A stretch of 6,342 nucleotides of DNA from an uncultured Lachnospiraceae bacterium (GTDB lineage Bacteria > Bacillota > Clostridia > Lachnospirales > Lachnospiraceae). The stretch covers positions 1 to 6,342 of the forward strand of contig CAJUAE010000104.1 in NCBI GenBank assembly GCA_910583965.1, in the 5' to 3' direction. Below are positions 6,336 through 6,342 of this stretch, one piece after another; positions within the stretch are counted from its first letter, which is position 1; each line of letters starts with the position of its first letter. The notes under the pieces are model-generated. The model was not told the DNA's origin and searched no databases. It saw nothing but the letters and a program-made list of their open reading frames with translations. Both the position numbers and the translations under genes were made by a program.

Positions 6336-6342
6336 CTATTTT

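Overview
The window is the middle of a type I-B CRISPR-Cas operon, read entirely on the minus strand, so the operon runs from right to left. The low-GC DNA, AGGAGG-type ribosome binding sites, a TTG start and the protein sequences suggest an anaerobic Firmicute, perhaps a Clostridia or Lachnospiraceae member. The taxon is inferred from general resemblance only.

In transcription order: a short leader with an 8-bp hairpin (right edge); cas7 (6290-5340, crRNA backbone subunit); cas5 (5333-4620, 5'-handle and cap subunit); a 240-bp gap with a putative promoter, a strong palindrome and an 11-bp inverted repeat; cas3 (4379-1821, HD nuclease plus helicase); cas4 (1831-1322, overlapping cas3 by 11 bp and starting at TTG); an unusual 382-bp gap with three direct repeats at a 63-64 bp period; and cas1 (939-1, open at the left edge, missing only its extreme C-terminus). 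Type I-B gene order predicts cas8b and cas6 off the right edge, and cas2 and the CRISPR array off the left edge. None of these can be seen here.

The genes cover both halves of CRISPR immunity. Cas7 and Cas5 form most of the Cascade surveillance complex with the unseen Cas8 and Cas6. Cas3 is recruited to unwind and degrade target DNA. Cas4 trims and PAM-selects prespacers, which Cas1 (with Cas2) integrates. All visible catalytic motifs are intact, so the operon looks functional.

The protein-coding part is orthodox. The new material is in the two gaps. The cas4-cas1 gap holds a miniature CRISPR-like element: two 30-bp repeats (29/30 identical) and a third truncated copy, separated by unrelated 34- and 33-bp segments. 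It could be a relic array, a crRNA-like regulatory or antitoxin RNA of the CreA/CreR kind, or a set of helically phased protein-binding sites. The cas5-cas3 gap looks like an internal promoter with a palindromic operator, which would allow cas3-cas4-cas1 to be controlled apart from Cascade.
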